From Puniceicoccaceae bacterium (lineage in GTDB: Bacteria; Verrucomicrobiota; Verrucomicrobiia; Opitutales; Coraliomargaritaceae): a DNA stretch of 22,497 nucleotides. The position numbers were made by a program, and so were the translations under genes. Positions within the stretch are counted from its first letter, which is position 1. Every line of letters starts with the position of its first letter. Of the stretch, positions 6,706 through 13,890 are shown in pieces. The notes under the pieces are model-generated. The model made no database searches and was not told where the DNA came from. It saw only the letters and a program-made list of their open reading frames with translations. The stretch spans positions 1-22,497 of the forward strand of contig PWZW01000010.1 in assembly GCA_003567255.1 (NCBI GenBank), written 5' to 3'.

Positions 6706-6906
6706 CTACATGTTTTGGTAGCGAACCCGCAGCATATTGGAGAAGTTCATCACCTTCTTCTTGCGGCGCTTCACCTCACAAGGTTTTTCGAAGTAGCGCT
6801 TAGCGCGAACATCACGAATGACGCCCTCGCGATCGAGGCGCTTCTTTAAACGGCGGAGCGCACGCTCCATGGGCTCTCCTTTGCGGACTTTGACTTCTAA
6901 AGACAT
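6706..6906 (-). CDS. rpsU: 30S ribosomal protein S21
   Basis: The 66-aa basic protein begins MSLEVKVRKGEPMERALRRL and contains KKRLDREG and YFEKP, the conserved core of bacterial S21. S21 sits near the 3' end of 16S rRNA on the small subunit platform and helps initiation. The C-terminal part after the KRRKKK cluster (about residues 47-52) ends VMNFSNMLRVRYQNM instead of the Arg/Ala-rich tail I know from proteobacterial homologues. The gene is a single transcription unit with its own terminator, convergent to the squalene/phytoene synthase gene and divergent from cysE. No strong Shine-Dalgarno sequence precedes it, as is often seen for rpsU. Confidence 0.95.
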   Translation of the reverse strand: MSLEVKVRKGEPMERALRRLKKRLDREGVIRDVRAKRYFEKPCEVKRRKKKVMNFSNMLRVRYQNM

Positions 6907-6943
6907 ATAAATCGAACAGGTTTATTTGGAAAAAAGGAGAAGC

Positions 6944-7045
6944 ATGGGAATTTGTCACCCACGCGTCAATGCCAAAAACTTAAAATCGGCTTTGACCCGA
7001 GAGACTTTCTCGCCGTTGCTTTTCATCAATCGAGAAACTACCTGA
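6944..7045 (+). CDS. Possible 33-codon upstream ORF / leader peptide before cysE
   Basis: An ATG at 6944 is preceded by AAAAAGGAGA (6931-6940), the best Shine-Dalgarno-like sequence in this part of the window. The reading frame encodes a basic peptide beginning MGICHPRVNAKNLK and stops at the TGA at 7043-7045, 26 bp before the chosen cysE ATG. It has no recognisable domain. It could be a translated leader affecting cysE, a purine-rich 5' UTR that only looks like an RBS, or chance. The single early cysteine is suggestive at most. Confidence 0.25.
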   Translation: MGICHPRVNAKNLKSALTRETFSPLLFINRETT

Positions 7046-7071
7046 AGCTTCAAAAAAAGATTCCACGTTCC

Positions 7072-7860
7072 ATGTCGCAAATCTGCATAAAAACCATCTG
7101 GAAAGACATTACCGCCCTGGCTGAGAAAATCGCCGACAAAGAGGCGGGACTACGGCCCGTTTTGGAGGAATCCGTTTTAAAAAGAGCTTCCTTCTCAGAT
7201 GCGCTGGCTCACCGCCTCGGGCGGAAGCTGGGTAACCACGCGACCCATCCGGGGGTCATTATCGATGCGATTGGTGAGGTGCTGGCCGGAGACTCCAAAA
7301 TCATCGAAGCGGTGGCTGTGGATGCTCAGGCCGTTTGCGAGCGGGATCCCGCCTGCCAGGATTTACTCACTCCCCTGCTCTATTTTAAAGGGTTTCTGGC
7401 GCTTTCGGCCCACCGCATCGCCCACGCCCTCTACCAAAACGACCGTCAGGAAATGGCGCTGTACTTCCAGAGCCTGGTTTCCGAGTCCTTTTCCGTGGAC
7501 ATTCACCCGGCGGCGGTGATCGGCCAAGGCATCCTGCTGGACCACGCGACCTCCTTCGTCGCGGGTGAAACTACGGTGATTGATGATAACGTTTCCATTT
7601 TGCACGAAGTCACTCTCGGGGGCACCGGCAAGGAGCGGGGCGACCGCCACCCCAAAGTGCGTTCGGGAGTCCTCCTCGGGGCCGGGGCGAAAATCCTCGG
7701 TAACGTAGAGATCGGGGAAGGCGCTAAGGTTGGTGCGGGAAGCGTTGTTTTGAACGACGTGCCCCCGCACGTCAGCGTGGCCGGAGTGCCTGCCCGCATC
7801 GTCGCCCAGAACCGGGATTTCAACCCGGCTTTTGGAATGGACCACAAGCTTGAGGATTGA
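7072..7860 (+). CDS. cysE: Serine O-acetyltransferase
   Basis: The 262-aa protein matches serine acetyltransferase, which makes O-acetylserine from serine and acetyl-CoA, the first step of cysteine synthesis. An N-terminal helical domain (about 1-140) precedes a left-handed beta-helix of hexapeptide repeats (about 143-245). Key residues are Asp143 and His158 (SVDIHP, LLDHATS), His178 (ILHEVTLGGTG) and His193 (GDRHPK); the pattern and numbering agree with E. coli CysE as I recall it. The frame is open upstream to a TTG at 6952, but those 40 residues do not look like CysE, so the ATG at 7072 was chosen although no clear Shine-Dalgarno precedes it. The C-terminal tail could mediate docking to cysteine synthase, but it does not end in the usual Ile. 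Confidence 0.92.
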   Translation: MSQICIKTIWKDITALAEKIADKEAGLRPVLEESVLKRASFSDALAHRLGRKLGNHATHPGVIIDAIGEVLAGDSKIIEAVAVDAQAVCERDPACQDLLTPLLYFKGFLALSAHRIAHALYQNDRQEMALYFQSLVSESFSVDIHPAAVIGQGILLDHATSFVAGETTVIDDNVSILHEVTLGGTGKERGDRHPKVRSGVLLGAGAKILGNVEIGEGAKVGAGSVVLNDVPPHVSVAGVPARIVAQNRDFNPAFGMDHKLED

Positions 7861-7907
7861 CGCCGCGCGGCTTCTCTCGGCAAGGTTTGACGCTTTCCGC
7901 TACCGTC

Positions 7908-8942
7908 ATGAATGCCCGCTCCCGTTTCCTCGCCGCCGCGAACTGTCTGCCCACCGATCGCCCTCCCGTCTGGTTAATGCGCCAAGCGGGCCGCTACCTG
8001 CCCGAGTACCGTGCGCTCAAGACCAAGCATGACTTCGTCACGATGGTGCGGACCCCGGAGTTGGCCACCGAAGTCACCCTTCAACCGCTCCAGCGCTTCG
8101 CCCTGGATGCGGCGATTATTTTCAGTGACATCCTCGTCATTCCGGAAGCCCTCGGCCAGCCTTACTATTTTCGCGAGCAAGGAGGCATCGGCATGGAAGC
8201 GCCCCTTGATCGCATCGAAAAGATCAAAGCGTTGCAAAAAGACGGTGCGGCCGACCGACTGGCTTACGTCTATGATGCCCTTCGGCTGACCCGCGCGCAA
8301 CTCGGGGAAGACACCGCCTTACTGGGCTTTTGCGGCTCACCCTGGACCCTCGCCTGCTACATGGTCGAGGGCGGTTCCTCCAAGGACTTTGCCAAAATCA
8401 AAACCCTCGCATGGACCGAACCCAAAGTGTTTGCGGACCTCATGGAAACGCTGACCGATACGTGCGCCGAGTACCTGCGCAGACAAGTGGATGCGGGCGC
8501 GGATGCGGTGCAAATATTTGATTCCTGGGGAGCGATTTGTCCGGCCCACCTCTACGAAACCTGGTCCCTGCGCTGGATCCGGGGGATTATCGACCGGCTT
8601 GGTTCGGATGTTCCGGTCATCCTTTACGCCAAGGGAATGTGTCACCTCATACCCCAGCTATCCGCCACGGGGGCGTCCATTTTAAGCATGGATTGGACGA
8701 TTGACCTGGCCGAGGCGGCAGCCCTTGCCCCGGCCCACCTTTCACTGCAAGGCAACCTTGATCCCGCCGTGCTGACCAGTAGCCCGGAAACCACGCGTGC
8801 GGAGACCCACCGCGTGCTTGAGTCCATGGCTGGCCGGGCCGGCTACATCTTTAATCTAGGTCACGGCATGATTCCCAGCGCCAAGATCGAATGTGTCGAA
8901 GCCCTGGTCGATACTGTGGTGCACAGCTCGCCAAGGGCCTGA
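7908..8942 (+). CDS. hemE: Uroporphyrinogen decarboxylase
   Basis: The 344-aa protein decarboxylates the four acetate side chains of uroporphyrinogen III to give coproporphyrinogen III in the cytoplasm. Diagnostic features are RPPVWLMRQAGRYLPEYR (18-35; Arg25 and Arg29 bind substrate carboxylates), FSDIL (72-76; Asp74 is the catalytic aspartate), SPWTLACYMVEG, IFDSWG and the C-terminal FNLGHG, where the conserved histidine lies. An in-frame TTG at 7857 overlapping the cysE stop would add 17 residues, but the ATG at 7908 gives the usual family length and start. The next gene also acts in heme synthesis and begins 36 bp downstream, so the two are probably one transcript. Confidence 0.95.
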   Translation: MNARSRFLAAANCLPTDRPPVWLMRQAGRYLPEYRALKTKHDFVTMVRTPELATEVTLQPLQRFALDAAIIFSDILVIPEALGQPYYFREQGGIGMEAPLDRIEKIKALQKDGAADRLAYVYDALRLTRAQLGEDTALLGFCGSPWTLACYMVEGGSSKDFAKIKTLAWTEPKVFADLMETLTDTCAEYLRRQVDAGADAVQIFDSWGAICPAHLYETWSLRWIRGIIDRLGSDVPVILYAKGMCHLIPQLSATGASILSMDWTIDLAEAAALAPAHLSLQGNLDPAVLTSSPETTRAETHRVLESMAGRAGYIFNLGHGMIPSAKIECVEALVDTVVHSSPRA

Positions 8943-8978
8943 CGCATTCTTTTGGCAGAGCGGATCATTCTTCAGCAC

Positions 8979-10388
8979 ATGTCCGAACGCGATACAGTTG
9001 AGCCAAAAACCAAGACCGTGTGCATCATCGGGGGCGGAATTTCCGGTTTGGCTTCGGCTTGGCGACTGCGACAAAACGGCAGGGAAGTCACGGTTCTGGA
9101 GAACGCGGATCGGGTCGGCGGTGCCATAGTGTCCCGACAGGACGGTGGCTGGCTGGCCGAGGGCGGCCCCCATTCACTGCAAGTTGGCACGGCCGAGCTC
9201 TGGGAGGCACTGCGGGCGATTCCCGGCTTGAGCGATGCGATCGTTGAATCCAGTCCGGAAGCGAAGCAGCGTTTTGTGGTGAAGGATGGGATCCCGCAGG
9301 CGGTCCCCACGTCGCTGGGTAGCGCGGTCCGCACCCCCTTACTCTCGACCCGGGCAAAGCTGCGGATCTTACGGGAGCCGTTTATCCGCCCTGCCCCCGC
9401 CGATGCCAGGGAGAGTGTGGCCGCTTTCACGACGCGGCGGCTTGGTTCAGAAGTCCAAACCCGTTTCATGGATGCCCTCATTGGAGGCATTTACGCCGGA
9501 GATACGGAGGCCCTATCTTTAAAACACGGCTTTCCGACCATCCATCAATGGGAGCAAGCGCACGGCTCGCTCTTCCGCGCGGGAATGGCTCACGTGAGGG
9601 TCCGGAAAGCAGCTCGAAAAGCTGGTCAAGCGCCCTTCAAAAAACGCATCATCTCCTTTCGCGAGGGCATGGCTACCCTACCCCGATTGCTTGCTGAAGC
9701 CCTCGGCGACGCGGTGCATAAAGGCGTGACGCTGGAGCAGATCACCCCGACTGAAGGGCAGTGGCGGATTTCCTGGCGAGACGGCGGTGAAGACAGCGAA
9801 CGCAAAGCCTCGGTTTTTGACGAACTCATCGTGGGCGCACCGGCGCACCGCCTTAGCCAACTCCCCTTTCCACCAGAGATTCGGCAAACCCTATCTCGCC
9901 TCGAACAGATTGACCATCCACCCGTTTCGGTCCTGACCCTCGGTTTCACCCGCGAGCAGGTGACCCATCCACTGGACGGCTTTGGCGCGCTCATTCCCTC
10001 GTGCGAAAAGGCCCCGATCCTCGGCGTTTTGTTTCCCTCAACCCTCTTTCCGCATCGCGCTCCGGAAGGTCATGTTTCTCTGGTCTGCTTTGCCGGTGGG
10101 GCCCGGAATCCATCGGCCGCGCTGGAAGACACTGCCTTGCTGACCGAGAAAACCCTCCCCTACCTTGCACAGCTGTTGGACATTCGGGGAGCGCCCCAGT
10201 ATCGACACCTCACCCATTGGCACCGCGCGATCCCGCAGTACGGCTTTGACCACGCCACGCATCTCGCGGGCCTGACCGAAATCGAAAAGAAGCACCCCTC
10301 CCTTCAGTTTATCGGCAATTACCGGCATGGGATTGCCCTGAACCGTTGCCTGGAGCACGCCCTGCTGGAAAATTCAAAGCTTGCGTAA
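8979..10388 (+). CDS. hemG: Oxygen-dependent protoporphyrinogen/coproporphyrinogen oxidase (FAD)
   Basis: The 469-aa flavoprotein has an N-terminal dinucleotide-binding fold (VCIIGGGISGLASAWRL, 14-30) with Glu41 at the end of strand 2, followed by RVGGAI. It also has LIGGIYAGDTEALS in the middle and GIALNRCLEHALLE near the C-terminus, as in the HemY/PPO class. It oxidises protoporphyrinogen IX (or coproporphyrinogen III in CgoX-type enzymes) using O2, usually at the membrane face. The FAD class is called hemG or hemY depending on the database; it is unrelated to E. coli flavodoxin-like HemG. Position after hemE supports the heme role. An in-frame TTG at 8952 is an alternative start; the ATG was preferred. 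The protein implies aerobic or microaerobic heme synthesis. Confidence 0.9.
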   Translation: MSERDTVEPKTKTVCIIGGGISGLASAWRLRQNGREVTVLENADRVGGAIVSRQDGGWLAEGGPHSLQVGTAELWEALRAIPGLSDAIVESSPEAKQRFVVKDGIPQAVPTSLGSAVRTPLLSTRAKLRILREPFIRPAPADARESVAAFTTRRLGSEVQTRFMDALIGGIYAGDTEALSLKHGFPTIHQWEQAHGSLFRAGMAHVRVRKAARKAGQAPFKKRIISFREGMATLPRLLAEALGDAVHKGVTLEQITPTEGQWRISWRDGGEDSERKASVFDELIVGAPAHRLSQLPFPPEIRQTLSRLEQIDHPPVSVLTLGFTREQVTHPLDGFGALIPSCEKAPILGVLFPSTLFPHRAPEGHVSLVCFAGGARNPSAALEDTALLTEKTLPYLAQLLDIRGAPQYRHLTHWHRAIPQYGFDHATHLAGLTEIEKKHPSLQFIGNYRHGIALNRCLEHALLENSKLA

Positions 10389-10426
10389 GCCGTTCAGCCC
10401 TTCAGCCTCCCGCCTTTCTCGAATCA

Positions 10427-10455
10427 TCGCGGGGCCACCTTTTGGGTACCCGCGA
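10427..10455. promoter_or_regulatory. Inverted repeat between the heme genes and the helicase gene
   Basis: TCGCGGG (10427-10433) and CCCGCGA (10449-10455) are perfect 7-bp complements with a 15-nt loop, 18 bp before the helicase ATG. No T-run follows, so this is more likely a 5' UTR hairpin or operator than a terminator. Function is unknown and chance is possible in GC-rich DNA. Confidence 0.25.
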
Positions 10456-10473
10456 CCGCTAAAGTAATCCTAC

Positions 10474-11808
10474 ATGTCCAGTCCCATTCTTTTTTCTGAT
10501 CTTCAACTGATCGATCCCATCCAACGCGCGGTTTCCGATAAAGGATACACCGAGCCGTCGCCGATTCAGGCAAGATGCATCCCAACGCTGCTCGAAGGGC
10601 GCGACCTCATTGGCTGCGCGCAAACCGGGACCGGAAAAACCGCCGCCTTTGCCCTCCCGATCCTGCAACACCTCGCCGCCGACCAACGGCCGCGCACGCC
10701 GAAAAGCCCCCGGGCCCTGATCCTCACCCCGACCCGCGAACTTGCGGCGCAAATCGGCGACAATTTTGCGACTTACGGCAAACACCTCAAACTCCGGCAC
10801 CTTGTGATCTTTGGCGGCGTGGGCCAAAACCCCCAAGTCACCGCGCTTCGGCAGGGGGTGGACATCCTTGTTGCGACGCCTGGCCGCTTGCTTGACCTCA
10901 AACAGCAAGGCGCAGTGCGCTTCGACCAAGTCCAGATCTTTGTTTTGGATGAAGCCGACCGGATGCTCGACATGGGCTTTGTGCACGACGTCAAAAAGGT
11001 ACTCGCCGTACTGCCGCCCAAGCGCCAGTCCCTGCTTTTTTCAGCGACCATGCCACCGGCGATTGCCCAACTCGCCCAGAGCTTTTTGAACAACCCGGCA
11101 AAAGTCGAAGTCACCCCCGCGGCCACCACCGCCGAACGGATCAGCCAGGAGCTTTACTACGTCCGCAAAGACGATAAGCGGGAGCTATTGGTCGACCGGC
11201 TCAAAGCCCACCCGAAAGGTTTGGTGCTTGTCTTTGTCCGGATGAAACACGGGGCCAACCGGATCGTCGAGTTCCTCGACAAGCAGGGCATCCGCGCTGC
11301 CGCGATCCATGGCAACAAATCTCAGACCGCTCGCGAACGGGCCCTCGAAGGCTTCCGTAACGGCACCACCCGCGTCCTTGTTGCGACCGATATCGCAGCC
11401 CGCGGGATCGACGTGAAGGGCGTTTCGTTGGTCATCAACTACGAAATTCCCAACGAAGCCGAATCCTATGTCCACCGGATTGGCCGAACCGCCCGGGCGG
11501 GCGCCGACGGAGTTGCCATCTCCTTCTGCGACTCCGGAGAGATGGGCTATATCAAAACCATTGAGAAGCTTACCCGCAGCACCCTGCCCGTCATTGCCGA
11601 CCACCCGCTGGTGCAAACCGACATGCAACCCACGGCACCGGAAAAACCGGGCGGTGGCGGCCGACGTTTTGGCGGTGGAGGCGGCGGGCAAAACCGACGC
11701 TCCGGCGGACGCCCGCAAGGCAAATCCGCGAGCGGAGGACGGTCCGGCAACCAGCGCTCCTTTAAAACTCAGCGGGGCCCAAGACAGGGCCGCAGCTCCC
11801 ACCGCTAA
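10474..11808 (+). CDS. rhlE: DEAD-box ATP-dependent RNA helicase (RhlE-like)
   Basis: The 444-aa protein carries all core helicase motifs in order: Q motif GYTEPSPIQ (24-32), motif I AQTGTGKT (49-56), Ia PTREL (86-90), TPGRLLDL (135-142), II DEAD (159-162), III SAT (190-192), and in domain 2 VLVATDIAARGID (301-313) and VI HRIGRTARAG (334-343). The tail from about residue 392 is rich in Gly and Arg (RGG-like) and probably binds RNA. RhlE-type helicases remodel RNA in ribosome assembly and mRNA decay. The gene is monocistronic by appearance, 85 bp after the protoporphyrinogen oxidase gene, and its stop codon overlaps that of convergent tcdA. Assignment to RhlE rather than SrmB or CshA is based on compact size and the tail, so the symbol is tentative. 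Confidence 0.9.
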   Translation: MSSPILFSDLQLIDPIQRAVSDKGYTEPSPIQARCIPTLLEGRDLIGCAQTGTGKTAAFALPILQHLAADQRPRTPKSPRALILTPTRELAAQIGDNFATYGKHLKLRHLVIFGGVGQNPQVTALRQGVDILVATPGRLLDLKQQGAVRFDQVQIFVLDEADRMLDMGFVHDVKKVLAVLPPKRQSLLFSATMPPAIAQLAQSFLNNPAKVEVTPAATTAERISQELYYVRKDDKRELLVDRLKAHPKGLVLVFVRMKHGANRIVEFLDKQGIRAAAIHGNKSQTARERALEGFRNGTTRVLVATDIAARGIDVKGVSLVINYEIPNEAESYVHRIGRTARAGADGVAISFCDSGEMGYIKTIEKLTRSTLPVIADHPLVQTDMQPTAPEKPGGGGRRFGGGGGGQNRRSGGRPQGKSASGGRSGNQRSFKTQRGPRQGRSSHR

Positions 11809-12632
11809 GCCTCCGGCGTGTTTACCGGGGCGGTCAGCGCTCCGATCACGTGTGCCGCCATCACGAAACCATAGGTCCCGGTGAGGTGAGTGATCGAGCC
11901 AAAACCGGCATCGCAGTTTAGACGGTAGTCGGCTCCCGACTCCCGCGTCAGTGCCACGCTACCGTCGCCCTGAGGAAACCTGGGGAGCTCTGTCGATGTC
12001 ACGCACGGCACATGAAATTTTCGCTTACTGCCGTTCGGAAAGCCATACTCGCGGCGAAGCTGTTTACGCAGTTGGAGTAAAAGCGGATCATCCCGGGTGC
12101 GGCCGAGGTCACCCACATAGACCTGGGTGGGGTCGGTCCTCCCCCCGGCGCCCCCGGTGGTGATGACCGGGATCTTCCGCCGGACGCATTCGGCGATCAA
12201 GCGGGCCTTCTGCTTAGCTCCATCAATAGCGTCGATCACAAAGTCAAGCTTGCGCCCCAAGACCAGGTCCACGGTGGATTCCGTAAAAAAGATTTCCTCG
12301 GCATGGACCCGACAATCCGGCGCAAAGGTCTGGATGCGCTCGGCAAGGACCTGTACTTTTGCCCGGCCGACATTCGTATCCGTAGCATGGATTTGGCGAT
12401 TCACGTTACTCAAGCAGACTTCGTCGAGGTCAAACAGACTGAGTTCCCCCACGCCGCTCCGGGCCAGAGCCTCCACCGCCCAAGAGCCCACACCGCCCAC
12501 ACCGACCACACCAACGTGGGCCTTTGCCAGTAGCGAGACCGCACCCTGCCCGTACAACCGATCAATTGCTTGGAATCTTTTTTCTGTTTGAGGCATCCCA
12601 TTGTTCCATGATCCAAAATACCGCATGTCCAT
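11805..12632 (-). CDS. tcdA: tRNA threonylcarbamoyladenosine dehydratase
   Basis: The 275-aa protein is an E1-like ThiF/MoeB-superfamily enzyme close to E. coli TcdA (CsdL). It shows RLYGQ near the N-terminus, the nucleotide-binding GVVGVGGVGSWAVEALARSG, the LFDLDEVCLSNVNRQIHA segment, DFVIDAIDGAKQKA and TTGGAGGRTDPTQ. It uses ATP to cyclise t6A37 to ct6A in tRNAs reading ANN codons. The start is decided by GGAGGA at 12638-12643 (minus strand), 5 nt before the ATG at 12632. A later Met (residue 13) lacks such a site. It converges on the helicase gene with overlapping stops and is divergent from the efflux operon. Confidence 0.93.
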   Translation of the reverse strand: MDMRYFGSWNNGMPQTEKRFQAIDRLYGQGAVSLLAKAHVGVVGVGGVGSWAVEALARSGVGELSLFDLDEVCLSNVNRQIHATDTNVGRAKVQVLAERIQTFAPDCRVHAEEIFFTESTVDLVLGRKLDFVIDAIDGAKQKARLIAECVRRKIPVITTGGAGGRTDPTQVYVGDLGRTRDDPLLLQLRKQLRREYGFPNGSKRKFHVPCVTSTELPRFPQGDGSVALTRESGADYRLNCDAGFGSITHLTGTYGFVMAAHVIGALTAPVNTPEA

Positions 12633-12637
12633 CGTTT

Positions 12638-12643
12638 TCCTCC
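12638..12643 (-). promoter_or_regulatory. Shine-Dalgarno site of tcdA
   Basis: On the minus strand this reads GGAGGA, 5 nt before the ATG at 12632. It is one of few strong ribosome binding sites in the window and settles the tcdA start in favour of the longer 275-aa product. Confidence 0.75.
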
Positions 12644-12647
12644 GTAT

Positions 12648-12684
12648 CTGAAAATTTGCCCACCCGGGCTGAAAATCTTTTCAG
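12648..12684. promoter_or_regulatory. Candidate operator: palindrome plus repeated half-site before the RND operon
   Basis: CTGAAAATCTTTTCAG (12669-12684) is a perfect inverted repeat with 7-bp arms and a 2-nt centre. A further CTGAAAA half-site lies at 12648-12654, exactly 21 bp upstream of the first arm, about two helical turns. It sits in the 163-bp gap between divergent tcdA and the efflux adaptor gene, a typical place for a repressor site. No regulator gene is adjacent, so the binding protein is unknown. Confidence 0.4.
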
Positions 12685-12795
12685 GGAAATCATCTAACCT
12701 AAGCAAATAGCCACTCTTAGCGGCGCTCTGGAATTCGTGGATGTTTTCAAACTATTGTTTGCTTTTATCCCAAGCTCGGCACCCTTTAATCACCT

Positions 12796-13890
12796 GTGAA
12801 GTCAAATTCAAAACTGCTTACCTTTTCTTCGATCATCATTACCTGCATTGTGCTGGGGATCGTTGCGTTCAAACACGGCTACGGCTCTGGGAATGGTGAA
12901 GAAGAGGCCGCGCCGCGCGCCGCACGCAGCGACCCAGCGGTGGAGACACTGAAGCTGATTGAGCAACCGTTCGGAAGGGAACAAGTGTACAACGGGACCT
13001 TGCGGGCACGGGAACACATCACCATCCGCACCGAGGTTTCGGGGAGAGTTGCCGCGATTCACTTCGAGGATGGAGCCGAAGTGGAAAAAGGGACCCTACT
13101 CCTCGAGATCGACGACCGTGAATTGCGCTCAGACCGCGACGCCAGAGCCGAAGAACTGGAACTCGCCAAACTCAACGCAGACCGTCTGGAGGCACTCTTC
13201 CTGACCAACGCCATTACCCAACGGGAGCGGGACGAGGCAGTAAGTCGGCGGAACGTGCTTGCCGCACAGGTCGAAAACATTTCGGTACGGCTGGAAAAAA
13301 CAAAAATTTATGCGCCTTTTTCCGGCGTACTGGGCTTTCGTGAAGTCAGCCTCGGGGCCTTGTTGCAGAGCGACTCACCGATCACGGACCTGCGGGCAGT
13401 GAACCCTATTTTGGTGGACTTCGCCGTACCGGAACGCTCACGCACTCACTTCAGAAAGGGAATGCCTGTCACCATACGGGTCAGCGGGTTTGACGAGGCA
13501 TTTGAGGGTGAGGTTACCGTGACTGATCCCAGCGTGGATCCGATGACGCGCACCATCACCATCCGTGCACGGGTGGAAAACCCGGACCGCACCCTGCTTC
13601 CGGGCTCCTTTGGTCGGGTGAGCGTTAGAGAAGTTAATGAAAACGCAATCCTTGTCCCGGCGGTCTCCGTGGTACGGGGGCTGGCCGAAGTTTCCGTCTA
13701 CGTGGTGGAAGATAATACTGCCAAGCGCCGCACCGTGCGGGTTGGGCACCGGGGGTCAGAATTTGTCGAGGTACTTGAGGGCTTGTCCGCGGGTGACGAG
13801 CTGATCGTCAGAGGCACCCAATCCGTTCGCCAAGGCAGCGGTGTGAATATCGTCGAATCGGCAGAGCAAGAACCCCGGGACGCGGAATGA
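12796..13890 (+). CDS. RND efflux periplasmic adaptor (membrane fusion protein)
   Basis: The 364-aa protein starts at a GTG followed by a Lys-rich head and one hydrophobic segment (about residues 8-25), an uncleaved anchor or signal sequence. Then come a split lipoyl domain (ITIRTEVSGRVAAIHFEDGA, 75-94, and KTKIYAPFSGVLGFREVSLG, 168-187), a short coiled-coil hairpin between them (about 108-168) and beta-barrel and membrane-proximal domains to the C-terminus. It links an RND transporter to an outer-membrane channel. Its last four bases overlap the start of the transporter gene (ATGA), showing translational coupling. The short hairpin resembles MexH/AcrA-like adaptors of the smaller type. No lipobox cysteine is visible near the N-terminus. 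Confidence 0.9.
   Translation: MKSNSKLLTFSSIIITCIVLGIVAFKHGYGSGNGEEEAAPRAARSDPAVETLKLIEQPFGREQVYNGTLRAREHITIRTEVSGRVAAIHFEDGAEVEKGTLLLEIDDRELRSDRDARAEELELAKLNADRLEALFLTNAITQRERDEAVSRRNVLAAQVENISVRLEKTKIYAPFSGVLGFREVSLGALLQSDSPITDLRAVNPILVDFAVPERSRTHFRKGMPVTIRVSGFDEAFEGEVTVTDPSVDPMTRTITIRARVENPDRTLLPGSFGRVSVREVNENAILVPAVSVVRGLAEVSVYVVEDNTAKRRTVRVGHRGSEFVEVLEGLSAGDELIVRGTQSVRQGSGVNIVESAEQEPRDAE

Noticed and set aside
6952..7071. TTG start that would add 40 residues to CysE
   Set aside because: The added residues do not resemble serine acetyltransferase, and the 7072 ATG gives the usual length and catalytic numbering.
7857..7907. TTG start of hemE overlapping the cysE stop
   Set aside because: The extra 17 residues are not typical for HemE; the ATG at 7908 gives the expected N-terminus. 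Overlap coupling remains a minor possibility.
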